A DNA stretch of 64,000 nt from SZUA-365 sp034002405 (GTDB taxonomy: Bacteria; Bacteroidota; Ignavibacteria; SZUA-365). The notes under the pieces were generated by a model. It did no database searches and was not told where the DNA came from. It saw only the letters and a list, made by a program, of their open reading frames with translations. This document shows, one piece after another, positions 34,901 through 44,200 of this stretch. Made by a program: the position numbers and the translations under genes. Numbering within the stretch: position 1 is the first letter of the stretch; every line of letters begins with the position of its first letter. The stretch lies in the NCBI GenBank assembly GCA_034002405.1, contig JAVFAS010000010.1:1-64000 (forward strand). Reading direction: 5' to 3'.

Positions 34901-37012
34901 ACCGTCAATGCCGTCGCGACCGCGCCGGCGGGCTTCGTGTTCGTCGCCTGGGGCGGCGATACCACCGCCACGACCAACCCTCTTCCCGTGGTTCTCTGGC
35001 GCAGCAAACGCCTGATCGCCCACTATCGTCCGGAGCCATGCCAGCCCGAACCGATGACCGCCTGGCGGCATCAGCTGCGGCTGTTCAATGCGCAACAGAA
35101 CGAAGTCGCGCTCGATTACGGCATGCAGGCGAACGCCGGCGACGGCCTCGAGCCCGGCCAGCCCGATCTCCCGCCGATTCCGCCTCCCACGGCGCTCGAT
35201 ATTCGGTGGATCAACATCACGGGATCGCAGGGAAGCACGACCGACCTGCGCGCGATCAAACCGACGCACACCTTCCAGGGTCGCGTGCAGACCGGCGGCA
35301 CCGCACCGGTGACCATGTCCTGGCTGCCTCCCGCGACCACGCCCACGGCCACCTACACGCTTCGCGTGCAGGGCAATCCGAGCGCGATCGACATGCGTGC
35401 CGTGTCGAGCTACGAGTTCAAGGACGAAGGCACCCACATGTTCACGATCGAGGTGAAGGAAGCCGCCTGTCCCGAGCCCACCAAGGAAAACGAGGTCGAA
35501 GTCACCACGGTCGGTGTCGACAACAAGAATTGGCCGTGCGTCGAACTCCGGTTGCAGCTTCGCCACAAGCAGACCCGTGAACTGCTGCCGTACTACAACC
35601 CGTACTTCCTGCGTTTCAACGAGAAGTTCGGCGACGGATCGGTGCGTCCGCTGAAGCTCGCCAGCTACACGCAGATGGACTCGCTGCTGATCGTGCGTCT
35701 CTGCGGCGATCCGGACAACACCGACCCGAACCGGGAAGTCGAAATCATCAACGACAATGACGACGATCCGGACCAGAAGAAAGACACGCTCATCGTGCGC
35801 ATTCCGCCGCCGATTCCGACAGGAACCGGAGATCCGGAGCGCTTTGTCCTGAAATCCAGCGGCGACTGGCAGATGGTCTCCACACCGCTGCTGCTCAAGG
35901 AGCCGCAGGTCGACGCGCTGTTCAACGATCCGAACCTTCGTCTCTACAGCTTCGACACCCAGACCGGCGCGTACGTCCCGGCGGAGTTGATGGAGTTTGG
36001 CAAGGGATACTGGATGAAGTCGTCCTCGCTCGAGGGGATTCTCATCGGTCTGTCCCAGCCGAGTTATGAATGGACCGGACTGAACGGGATCGGCGAGCCC
36101 GCCGCCTATGGCTGGAACATGATCGGCTCGATGTCCCGCGGACTGCTGCTGCCGGCCGTGCAGGTCACCCCGGCGGGTGGTCTCAAGGCGGTCTTCGGCT
36201 GGGATCCCGCCCAGGGCTATATCGTTCCCACCGGCATCGAGCCGGGCAAGGGTTACTGGGTGCGCGTCGATCCGAGCACCACGCTCAAGATGTCGGTGAG
36301 TCTCGCGACCGGAAACGGTGCGGAAACGGCCTATCAGAAGACCGTCAACCGCCTCGATCTCGCGTCGATGCTCACGGTCGAGGACGCGCGCGGCGCGACG
36401 CGGACACTGTATGTCAGCGGCACGTCGCTCGACGCCAGCGCGCGTGATCATCTTCTCCTTCCCGCGGCACCGCCCGCCGACGTGCTCGACGCGCGCAGTG
36501 GAGAGGGAAGCGCCTTCATCTTCGACGGCGACAACCTTCTGCGTCTGCGCGGCGACGGACGTCTCGTGCTGTCGATGCCCGTCGCTTCACCGCGCGTCCG
36601 CATCGAGGTGCGTGACGAGGACGACCGACTGCTGCACACCTTCACCGGCACGCCCGGCGAGCACCTGTTCGTCGATGTGCAGGGCACGCGGCAGCTCACA
36701 CTGCGGGTGCACGTGCAGGCGGCCGCCGGCGCGCATGCGCTGGGTGCCAGCTACCCGAATCCCGTGCGTGTCGACGCGCAGACCTTCATTCCCTACACGC
36801 TCGACACCGAAGGCACGGTGCGTCTGGCCGTGCATGATCTGCTTGGCCGCCGACTCCGTACCCTTATCGACGGCACGCAGGCAGCGGGCGCCAAGCTCGC
36901 CGTGTGGGATGGCCGCGATGATCTCGGCGGCGTCCTGCCCGCCGGTGTCTACAGCATCCGTCTCGAAACGGCGTCGGGCGTGATGACGCGCACCATGACG
37001 ATCGTCAAGTAA
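31955..37012 (+). CDS. Giant secreted metzincin-like metalloprotease with sorting tail
   Basis: 1685 residues from the ATG at 31955 (GGAGAGGAG, five bases upstream); the signal peptide ends VVHAQ. A pro-like region (about 25-180) precedes a catalytic domain with HEIGHLWGAPDEY: His395, Glu396, His399 and Asp405 fit the HExxHxxGxxH/D metzincin site with Asp as third ligand. A Met-turn-like GIMKGN follows at Met445, and Cys pairs lie between. Downstream come fibronectin/Ig-like units, a possible pre-peptidase C-terminal domain (about 720-860), long beta-rich regions with VAWGGDTTATTNP-like repeats, and a GKGYW module (about 1300-1450: FGKGYWMK, GWNMIG, PGKGYWVR) shared with the protein at 38253. 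A type-A sorting tail ends the protein (GASYPNPVRVDAQTF, LPAGVYSIRLE). Likely an exported protease. Probably operonic with 37025. Confidence 0.83.
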   Translation: MQRWFRVQIILYTFILATVVVHAQAPQPSYVPPDAGEYGLAAHNEHLAVIEIDATDIETAILLRDELTRNGALVSLITSPRRMLAWVPPTARDAVAATRLQTATGSMSVRSVSYSSAEFARNRAADQINAEETEADEAIVAYLDFIKRPLTEDDRRRIAAREAEIEALAPTYEDRGCTSILEIDAPPPRTLNGGMPAVGGEEDAFLRKTTLKGYVVHSSFFLESKSGTGSWNWDATVYNRYRSFYIAGMNYWVSFAARYGKTISTYWRHYSPYVSTTQINGEPVTVGEDSFIPVVIGRLASPSGSDQPPNWANVGAGRRWGWWYNNKIRDAFNADESILGFIAYKPNGDEGIWPHAAVLGWNNGDREGVYFAMDTQYWQCELDPFAAPMRNVVAHEIGHLWGAPDEYKNDNCNWSYRGIPNINCQTLHAAYGRPGFNMRGWDGIMKGNYIRGNSVATPVHTGVITAGQTAPVRIYRSTPTNITLTFENCDGVMSRNWSTPIGVGVDFDYCHKVTAPASVFRNGQTWYFDHWKITRESGATSTIDYYANSLPSNSYNSTFANPAKDIEAVYTNTPPDFMTSNQTLEAHLAPAGTSNSPNPAIALKWRNRYNMSDVKTIIEYEASAGNWRPIGSGHMLLGPFNVSIGQWTGVMVYAVPNATGTGSTNVQANKQYRFRIVGEFNTNRGTPSVIAAVTTRPAAPQDTIYCHDSNEPNSLASPKQLPSSGPGMTSYSVEGAIPITGIAGEFSWFIPVNDYYRVTVINVSGALFGERLTIRARVKDGSDFNLRLRAQRVGTTTHINAYSEGGGVQRINLSADGEYLIKVESNMSQTVSYDFVNRTGGYFGFGEYELMVERTLVQPQLQTPCLDCIKVHIVKPFPGELIMEPHPKFDLFTQGLSNKTPTMFNLRYQVPPGYSFLGFGGRFGDLPNNPTPINLGPNTPAGEYDIYPIVEPIDPSTAELVVIYPEGPAGPFEFRSSGPVGSTVNAVATAPAGFVFVAWGGDTTATTNPLPVVLWRSKRLIAHYRPEPCQPEPMTAWRHQLRLFNAQQNEVALDYGMQANAGDGLEPGQPDLPPIPPPTALDIRWINITGSQGSTTDLRAIKPTHTFQGRVQTGGTAPVTMSWLPPATTPTATYTLRVQGNPSAIDMRAVSSYEFKDEGTHMFTIEVKEAACPEPTKENEVEVTTVGVDNKNWPCVELRLQLRHKQTRELLPYYNPYFLRFNEKFGDGSVRPLKLASYTQMDSLLIVRLCGDPDNTDPNREVEIINDNDDDPDQKKDTLIVRIPPPIPTGTGDPERFVLKSSGDWQMVSTPLLLKEPQVDALFNDPNLRLYSFDTQTGAYVPAELMEFGKGYWMKSSSLEGILIGLSQPSYEWTGLNGIGEPAAYGWNMIGSMSRGLLLPAVQVTPAGGLKAVFGWDPAQGYIVPTGIEPGKGYWVRVDPSTTLKMSVSLATGNGAETAYQKTVNRLDLASMLTVEDARGATRTLYVSGTSLDASARDHLLLPAAPPADVLDARSGEGSAFIFDGDNLLRLRGDGRLVLSMPVASPRVRIEVRDEDDRLLHTFTGTPGEHLFVDVQGTRQLTLRVHVQAAAGAHALGASYPNPVRVDAQTFIPYTLDTEGTVRLAVHDLLGRRLRTLIDGTQAAGAKLAVWDGRDDLGGVLPAGVYSIRLETASGVMTRTMTIVK

Positions 37013-37024
37013 AGGAGCTCCACG

Positions 37025-38125
37025 ATGAAACATCTTCAAATCATTCTCATGGCAATCCTGGTGCTGGCCGCGCATGCGGCCGCCCAGGAATACCGCGGCG
37101 TCACCTTCGAGGTCGTGGTCGATAACGGCGCGGGTCGCGAGCAGGTGCTTGCGCTCGGACTGCGCGAGGGCGCGACATCGGGACTCGATCCCATGCTGGA
37201 GGAGGCGGAGCTTCCGCCACAGCCGCCGGCGGAGATCTTCGATGCGCGCGTGGTCAGCACGCCGGGAACATCCCAGCTCGGTACGGGCTCGCTCTCTGAT
37301 TATCGGAGTTACGGGTCCGGAACAAGCCTGGTCGAGGAAACCTACACCGTCGCCTATCAGGCGGGAATCGGCGCCACCGGCGTGACACTGCGCTGGGCGG
37401 ATCCGCTGCCCGGCCGCGTACGGAAAGTCCTGATCGACGGTGTCGACCAGTCGGGCGCGACCAGCTACGAAAGCCAGTTCGCCCAGGGCCAGATGACCAT
37501 CGCGATCACCTTCGATCCGTCGCCCCTCGGGTATGCGGCAACGCCGAATCCGCTGCTGTTCGACGCCAACAACCGCGAACCGCTGCCCTCGCGCACGCTG
37601 ACCATCACGCCACAGGGCGACGCCGGCGCGGGTTGGTCCCTCACCACCGATGTCGACTGGATTTCCGTCGAACCGACGGGGGGCGAGGGCGAAACCGAGG
37701 TCCATGTCGGCATCAATACCAGCATGCTACCGGCCGGTGAGTACGAGGGTACCATCTTCATCCGCTCCGAGGACGAACCCGCGCGCCTCGACGTGCCGGT
37801 ACTGCTGCGCATGACGGTCGGGGTGGAGGATGTCCACGTCCCCGGTCAACTCTATCTCGGAGAAAACTATCCGAATCCCTTCGGTGGCGCGGCGTCGGCC
37901 GACACACGCGTCGAGGTGGATCTCGGGAGTGCCGCCGGAGTGCCAAGCCTTCGGGTCCATGACATGATGGGCCGCGAGGTGATGGATCTGACGCCGCGGC
38001 TGCAGGACCGTTCCGGCCTGCAGGTGCTGCGGATCGATGCGCACGCGCTGCCCGCCGGCATGTATACCGTGACCCTTCGCCGTGCGGACATGGCGCGGAC
38101 ACGCACCATGATCGTCACGCGCTGA
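37025..38125 (+). CDS. Secreted BACON-domain protein with sorting tail
   Basis: 366 residues, ATG with AAGGAG seven bases upstream, signal peptide ending HAAAQ. Residues about 25-185 form a unique beta-rich region (TYTVAYQAGIGATGVTLRW). Residues about 185-265 are BACON-like: PSRTLTITPQGDAGAGW, DVDWISVEPTGGEGE, then the PAGEYEGTIFIRS strand. The C-terminal 95 residues form a type-A sorting tail (LGENYPNPFGG, VHDMMGREVMDL, LPAGMYTVTLRR). BACON domains are carbohydrate- or mucin-associated Ig folds in Bacteroidota. The start lies 12 bases after the metzincin stop, so the pair is probably co-transcribed and could act together. Confidence 0.85.
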   Translation: MKHLQIILMAILVLAAHAAAQEYRGVTFEVVVDNGAGREQVLALGLREGATSGLDPMLEEAELPPQPPAEIFDARVVSTPGTSQLGTGSLSDYRSYGSGTSLVEETYTVAYQAGIGATGVTLRWADPLPGRVRKVLIDGVDQSGATSYESQFAQGQMTIAITFDPSPLGYAATPNPLLFDANNREPLPSRTLTITPQGDAGAGWSLTTDVDWISVEPTGGEGETEVHVGINTSMLPAGEYEGTIFIRSEDEPARLDVPVLLRMTVGVEDVHVPGQLYLGENYPNPFGGAASADTRVEVDLGSAAGVPSLRVHDMMGREVMDLTPRLQDRSGLQVLRIDAHALPAGMYTVTLRRADMARTRTMIVTR

Positions 38126-38162
38126 TCGCGCGTCGACGAAACATCGCCATGCGACGAGCACG

Positions 38163-38204
38163 CGCGCCGGGATCCACGACGTACCTCCCGTGGATCCCGG
38201 TGCG
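38163..38204 (+). terminator. Terminator-like hairpin without U-tract
   Basis: A 16-pair stem (one G-U) with a 10-base loop between the BACON gene and the LamG gene; the central arms are CCGGGATCCACG / CGTGGATCCCGG. No T-run follows. Confidence 0.6.
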
Positions 38205-38252
38205 CTGCTCCCACTCAGCTCCATTCATCCCTGTACCAGAGAGAATCGCGCC

Positions 38253-41045
38253 ATGAAACAGTTCCTGACACTTCTGCTCCTGATTGTCCTGCTTCATCCC
38301 GCGAGCCTGCGCGCGGCCTATGATCCGGAGGTCAATTCCGTCCTCTCGCTCAACGGATCGAGCTATCTCTCGGTCGTGTACCACGATGACCTCAACGTGC
38401 TGCTGACCAACGGCGGTACGGTTGCGTTCAGCGCGTGGGTGCGACCCACCGCGAGCGGATCGGAGATGACCATCATCGGGAATGACCGCGCGATGGGGTA
38501 TTGGTTCGGACTCAACGCCCAGGGGTCGCTGCGGTATTATCCCAATCCGCAGAATTTCTACGATGGCAAGGCGACCATCCCGCTCAACACCTGGAGCCAT
38601 GTCGCGGTGAGTTTTGACGTGTTCAAGAACAATCTGCGGTTTTATGTCAATGGCGCGCTCGACCGGCAGATCAACACCAATCAGACCTATCTCGCGTTCG
38701 CGTATTCGGATTTCCGCATTGGCGCCGACCGCCAGGCCAACAGTCCCGCGATGTACTGGAGCGGACAACTCGATGAAGTGCGCGTCTGGTCGCTCGACAT
38801 TGATTTCAGTTCCGCGGAAGGCGCGCTCTACCGCATTCCCCTGGCCATGTTCGGTGGCCGCTACGGTCGCTGGATGACGGCGGCCTGGCGTTTCAACGGC
38901 AATCCGTTCGGCGTCGACCGCGCGCTCGATGCCGTCGCGGTGGGCAGTGTCAGCTATCCGGCCACGTCCGATCCCGGGCATTACAACCGTATCGGATTGC
39001 AACTGGTCAACGGACCCGATCTCGGCGACCATCTGACGATTCCGCATGCGGCGTCGTTGTCGTTCGCGGAGAACTTCACGCTCGAATGCTGGGTGCGGCC
39101 GGCATCGACGGGCGGACATTCCCAGTATCAGACCCTGATCACGAAAGGGTCCTATTCCCGCAACACCTATCAGTACTGGCTCGGCCTCAACAAGGGCAAC
39201 GGCAAGATCCGCTTCCAGCCCACGGGCAGTTTTTCCTCCGCGCTCGAGAGCGCGGCGCCGATCCCCGTGGGGAGCTGGACCCATGTCGCCGCGCGCTTGC
39301 AGCGGAACGGTGTGAACTACCAGGCCGCGATCTTCATCAACGGCGTGCCGTCGGCCACGATGACCTTCGCACAGCCGGGCACCGGCAACACGCACGAACT
39401 TCTGATCGGTTGTGCCGACATTCGCAGCACCGGAAGCACCGCGTATGGCTACGCGGGCACCATCGATGAAGTCCGGATCTGGAATATCGCGCGCGGCAAC
39501 GATGCCATCGCCGATCACCACCGTATGGAATTCCAGGGACCGGAGAAAGGCCTGGTGGCCTGCTACCGGTTGGACGGCGACGATGTCGATCACTCCGGCA
39601 TCGGCAATCATGGTAGCGGCAGCTTCCGGACCGGCTCGATGGCCTTCTTCACCAACACGCTCTCGCTGCCGGCCGCGCCCACGTTGACCTTGACGCGACC
39701 GCTCGGCGGCGAAGGGTGGGAGATCGGCGCCACCGAGGAAATTCGCTGGGCCGCCACCGGACTGATCAACGTCCGGCTCGAGCTTTCCCGTGACGGGGGA
39801 CAGACGTTTGGCGAAGTCCTCGCGAATTCGGTCCCCGCGTCCCCGGCGGTGTTTTCGTGGAGTGTGTCCGGTCCACCCACCAGCAACGCGGTGGTACGCG
39901 TGCGTCCGCCATCGACGCTGATGCTCACCGACGAAAGCGGCGCGTTTGAGATCGCGGATCCCGTGCCCATCCTCGATGTGCAGCCCCGGCAGCTGGTCTT
40001 CACCGCCTCGCCCAATGGTCCGCTTCCGCCGGCGCAGGTGGTGCGGATTCGCAACACGGGTGGCGCCATGCTGAACTGGACCGCTCAACCCAGCAGTGTG
40101 TTGTGGTACGATCTGTCCGCGTCGAGCGGGACCGCCAACGAAGATTCGGTCGTCGTGTCCATCAATACCACGAATTTTCCGGAAGGATCGTACAGCGACA
40201 ACATGGTGATCGGCGGCAACGCGCTCAACGCGCCCATCGCGGTCAACATCGTGCTCCGCATCACGCCGCTGGCATCCTACACGGTGTCGGGCACCGTTCT
40301 CGACGCCGCCGGCGCACCGGTGGAAGGCGTGCGCGTGCGGGCCAATGGGAATGATGATCTGAGCGGGCTCACCGATACCTCCGGACGGTACACGATCGCA
40401 GGTCTGCCCGGCGGAAATACGACCATCGCACCCGTCAGTCCGTTTTTCAGCTTCACTCCTCCGTCCCGCGACTACCAGAACGTCGCCGCGGATCTCGTGG
40501 ACGTGGATTTCACCGCCCAGCGCGGCACCGGCGCCGTCGTCATCCGCTATGCCGCCGGGTGGAATCTGATTTCGATTCCGTTCCACGCGGTTCCCGATGG
40601 TGTGGCCGACGTGTTTCCCGATGCGGAGGGGAAGGCCTATGAATATGTTCCGTCGCAGGGGTACATCGAGACCGATCGTCTCGCGTACGGGAAGGGCTAC
40701 TGGCTGAAGTTTCCCGCGCCCGACTCCGTTGTCGTCACGGGGCTGCTGGAGCACATACTGGATTACACGGCGCAGGATCAATTCGGCGGATGGAATCTCA
40801 TGGGGGCACCCAGCGGACCCGCCCCGGTCGGCGGCATCGTGCAGTCGCCCGCCGGGTCGATCGTCGCGGTGTTCGGTTATGATCCGGCCGTCGGATATTT
40901 CCTTCCGCCCGGCGGACAACTCGCGCCCGGCCGCGGGTATTTCGTCAAGGTGAATACCACCGCCGTGTTGCATGTCGTCGCGGCGACCTTCGCGCCCCTG
41001 TACGAGAGCATGGAACAGCTGCGCCACTGGATGGTCGCGCGATAA
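38253..41045 (+). CDS. Secreted LamG-repeat protein with Ig-like and carboxypeptidase-regulatory modules
   Basis: 930 residues from the ATG at 38253 (a GAGAG purine tract upstream); the signal peptide ends SLRAAYD. Two LamG/concanavalin-like domains (about 25-215 and 250-455) each show TVAFSAWVRP or FTLECWVRP, a TWSHVAVSF/SWTHVAARL strand and a DEVRVWSLD/DEVRIWNIA closing motif. A Ser-Thr-rich Ig-like domain (about 470-570), a BACON/ASH-like region (about 575-690) and a carboxypeptidase-regulatory-like domain (SGTVLDAAGAPVEGVRVRAN, about 690-770) follow. A GWNLIS/GKGYW module closes the protein (about 775-930). There is no sorting tail, unlike its neighbours. Likely glycan-binding at the surface. 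Confidence 0.82.
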   Translation: MKQFLTLLLLIVLLHPASLRAAYDPEVNSVLSLNGSSYLSVVYHDDLNVLLTNGGTVAFSAWVRPTASGSEMTIIGNDRAMGYWFGLNAQGSLRYYPNPQNFYDGKATIPLNTWSHVAVSFDVFKNNLRFYVNGALDRQINTNQTYLAFAYSDFRIGADRQANSPAMYWSGQLDEVRVWSLDIDFSSAEGALYRIPLAMFGGRYGRWMTAAWRFNGNPFGVDRALDAVAVGSVSYPATSDPGHYNRIGLQLVNGPDLGDHLTIPHAASLSFAENFTLECWVRPASTGGHSQYQTLITKGSYSRNTYQYWLGLNKGNGKIRFQPTGSFSSALESAAPIPVGSWTHVAARLQRNGVNYQAAIFINGVPSATMTFAQPGTGNTHELLIGCADIRSTGSTAYGYAGTIDEVRIWNIARGNDAIADHHRMEFQGPEKGLVACYRLDGDDVDHSGIGNHGSGSFRTGSMAFFTNTLSLPAAPTLTLTRPLGGEGWEIGATEEIRWAATGLINVRLELSRDGGQTFGEVLANSVPASPAVFSWSVSGPPTSNAVVRVRPPSTLMLTDESGAFEIADPVPILDVQPRQLVFTASPNGPLPPAQVVRIRNTGGAMLNWTAQPSSVLWYDLSASSGTANEDSVVVSINTTNFPEGSYSDNMVIGGNALNAPIAVNIVLRITPLASYTVSGTVLDAAGAPVEGVRVRANGNDDLSGLTDTSGRYTIAGLPGGNTTIAPVSPFFSFTPPSRDYQNVAADLVDVDFTAQRGTGAVVIRYAAGWNLISIPFHAVPDGVADVFPDAEGKAYEYVPSQGYIETDRLAYGKGYWLKFPAPDSVVVTGLLEHILDYTAQDQFGGWNLMGAPSGPAPVGGIVQSPAGSIVAVFGYDPAVGYFLPPGGQLAPGRGYFVKVNTTAVLHVVAATFAPLYESMEQLRHWMVAR

Positions 41046-41095
41046 TTCAGAGGCATCGCGACGGCATATCCCGGTCCGATCTCCCGAATCTGTCC

Positions 41096-41120
41096 GATCC
41101 CGCGGTTTCGCCGCGGGATC
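41096..41120 (+). terminator. Terminator-like hairpin without U-tract
   Basis: Perfect 10-bp stem GATCCCGCGG / CCGCGGGATC with a 5-base loop, 50 bases after the LamG gene and before the next promoter. No T-run follows. Confidence 0.6.
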
Positions 41121-41147
41121 GCCCGTTGTGATATTCGGCGAAATGTG

Positions 41148-41176
41148 TTGTCTTTTTCCTCTGTTTCCACTATCAT
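41148..41176 (+). promoter_or_regulatory. Promoter of the giant ASH-repeat gene
   Basis: TTGTCT (41148-41153), a 17-base spacer and TATCAT (41171-41176). If used, transcription starts near 41183, downstream of the in-frame ATG at 41143, which would exclude that ATG as the start codon. Confidence 0.6.
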
Positions 41177-41256
41177 GCACGGCAATTCCGACTCATCCCG
41201 GCCCATCGTCTGACAGTCCGGATTCCCTGCCACTCCAGCGCCGTCCTATTCGAAAG

Positions 41257-44200
41257 TTGCTTCGAATTCTCTGCATATTCCTGCTTTCGTGCCTGACTGC
41301 CGTTTCCCTGCTGCATGCACAACCAGTCGGTACGTGGAACGAACAGCCCATCGAGGTCCCGGTCCGCGGACTCATGGGGATCTCGATGGCGGATACGGGG
41401 ACGGGCTATGCCGTTGGTGACGTCGACGTCATCCTGCAACAGACGGGCGTCCTCGTCAAGCGACCGGGAGATCCGACCTGGCGCACGGTGCCGGCCAACG
41501 CGTTCACGCCGCCACTGACCATCGCGCTGACTTCATGGGCGCAGGATGTGCATGCGGTCCCGAACACCGGCATCGCGTTCATCTCCTGGCGTGACGATTA
41601 TCGCAGCCTCGTCTACAAGACGGTCGATTACGGCGCCAGCTGGTTTTCCGTCTCCCCCCTCAATCCCATCCTCTACGGCATCCGCTACGCGGTGACCTTC
41701 ATCAATGACCGGGAGGGACTGATCGTGGGCGAGGGTCCCGGACGCGTGCATCGCACACTCGACGGCGGCGTGAGCTGGACCAGTTACTCGATTCCGGTCA
41801 ATCCACCCCTGACGGACGTGAAATTCGGCGGCGGATTGTTCTGGTACGTGGCCGGCGGCGACAACACGCTGTTCCGTTTCAACACGCTGAACAATCGCTG
41901 GTTCAATATTTCGTTTCCGACGTCCGCGGAATATTTCCCGACGCATATCAAGCTGCATTTCGTCACCGACGAACGCGGCTTTCTGAGCGGCTACAACCAG
42001 AACGGTCCGACCCATGTGCACAGGACCACCAATGGCGGACTCGACTGGAGTCCGATGCCGCAGCAGCCGAATTTCTCCCCGAATCCGGAAGGACACAAGG
42101 GAATTTTCTTTTTCGACTCGCTCAAGGGCTGGGTGGCCAGCGCCGCCAGCGAATTCGCGTACACCGAGGACGGTGGGTACACCTGGATCGATCACACACC
42201 GCAGGTGTTCGGGGGAAAACCCTATCCGCCGGTCAACAAACTGACCTTTCTCAACGAGGCGCACGGGTGGGCGGCCGGCGGTTTCCAGCGCACGTCCGGC
42301 TATCCATCGGTTTCGCATGGCTGGATCATGAAATGGACGGGCACGCAGAAGCCGGACATTTCGACCACCCCGACCACGGCGACCTTCGACACGATGGCGT
42401 GTCAATCGGAGAAAATCATCCGAATACCGGTTATCAATACCGGGACGGGCAATCTGACGATCGCGGCCGGCGGCATCATCTTTTCATCGACGGAATTCAC
42501 GCCGCGGAACGTCATGTATCCGATCATCATCGCACCGGGCGAGACAAAGGAAATCGAGGTGCGATGGACGCCGTCCGCTGATTATTTCGGCGGGACGCCT
42601 TCGGGCAGCCAGATGCGGATCGAGAGCAATGATCCCGAACACTCGCCCTGGTTTGTGTTGCTCTACGGCACGCGCATCATCTCGCGCGTGATTCCCGGCG
42701 CACCCGCGCTCGTGTTTCCGGCATTCTGCCGGGGCGAGGAACGCGAAGCCACCCTTCCCGTGACGACCGACGGGAATCTGCCGCCACGTCTCGAGCGGAT
42801 CGAGCTGTTCAGTGATCGCGGCACGCTGTCGCTGCGGTCGCATGTGATCGGTGGCGTGATCGGTCCGTCGGATACACTCCGTTTCGCCCTTCGCAGTGAC
42901 AGGGCCGGCAGCATGAGCGGGAAGGTGATCATCACCGCGGGCAATCCCGACTGTCCCGAGGTGATCGAAATCCCCTTCCAGGCCTTGGTGCGGAGCAACG
43001 ACATCGAAGTCACCCCGAGCCTGCTGACCTTCGGGGATGTCTGTGCCGGCGATGACGTGGTGCAGTACCTGCAATTGCGAAACACCGGTTCGGTCGACGC
43101 GCGGCTGCTGGAATTCCGCGGCTTCGGCGCCGACTCGTTGTTCCGGCTCGATCTCGATACGTCCCTGCACATCGGCAGCGGGGATTTCCAGCTCGTGCCG
43201 CTGCGATTCCACCCGCGCGATTCCGATTCCCTCAACGCCTCGGCGCAGTTCACGCTCGTCTTCGGACCCTGTCCCGATACCGTGTTCATCGCCTGCAACG
43301 GCCGCGGAGTCCACGTGCTGCTCGACCTCGAGGCGGATTCGCTGCTGGTGGTGGGGCCCGCACCCCTCGATCGTGAAATCGTCACCACGGTGCCCCTGCG
43401 CAACATCGGTTTTCTGCCGACGGTGATCGAGAAGATCACGTTCGAACCCGAGGTACCGGGACTTCGGCTGCTCGAACCATCCTCCTTGCCCGACACCCTG
43501 CGCGCGAAACAGACCATGGACATCCGCTTCGGCTACCGCGCCGCGGCGCGCGACAGCATCCCCACGACGATGCGCGTGGAGTGGTCCGATCCCTGCGGGG
43601 GAAGTATCACGCAGCCCATGCTGCTGATCACCGATGAGATGCCGGTGGCCGAGGTTCCGACCGCATTGATTTTCGAGACACAGACCTGCGAGGCCGAGGT
43701 GGTCGACAGCGTGCGGATCCACAATAGTGGACAGAAGCCGCTGGCCGTGTTCACCGCGACCATCACCGGGAGTGACGCCGCGCATTTCCGGGTCATCGGT
43801 CCGCCGCTCCCGCTTACGATCGATCCCGGTGCGTCGGCCTGGCTGTGGCTCGCCTACAGCGCACCGATGAACGGATCGAGCAGTGCCGTCCTGGAGATCA
43901 ATCACAACGACCTGACGGTACGCGGCGTGAGTCGCGTGACGCTCAGCGGACGGAAGAAAGTGCAGACGCTGACGGTGGTGGGGGACACCCTCGCCGTGCT
44001 GCCGCTCTGCGCGGGCATCCCGGGTTCGCGCCGTTTCGTGTTGCGCAACGAGAACAGCGAACCGTTGCTGCTGACGAATGTCGACCTGATCCGCGGCGCA
44101 CCGTTCGCGACATTGCGCATGGGCACGGTCCCCACGGGCGTGGGACCGGGTCAGGATTTCGAGCTGTGGGTGGATGTGACATTGCCGATGGACACGTCGG

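Noticed and set aside
32141..36451. Minus-strand ORF of 1436 codons
   Set aside because: Antisense shadow of the metzincin-like gene, caused by high G+C codon structure; low-complexity Arg/Asp/Gly composition.
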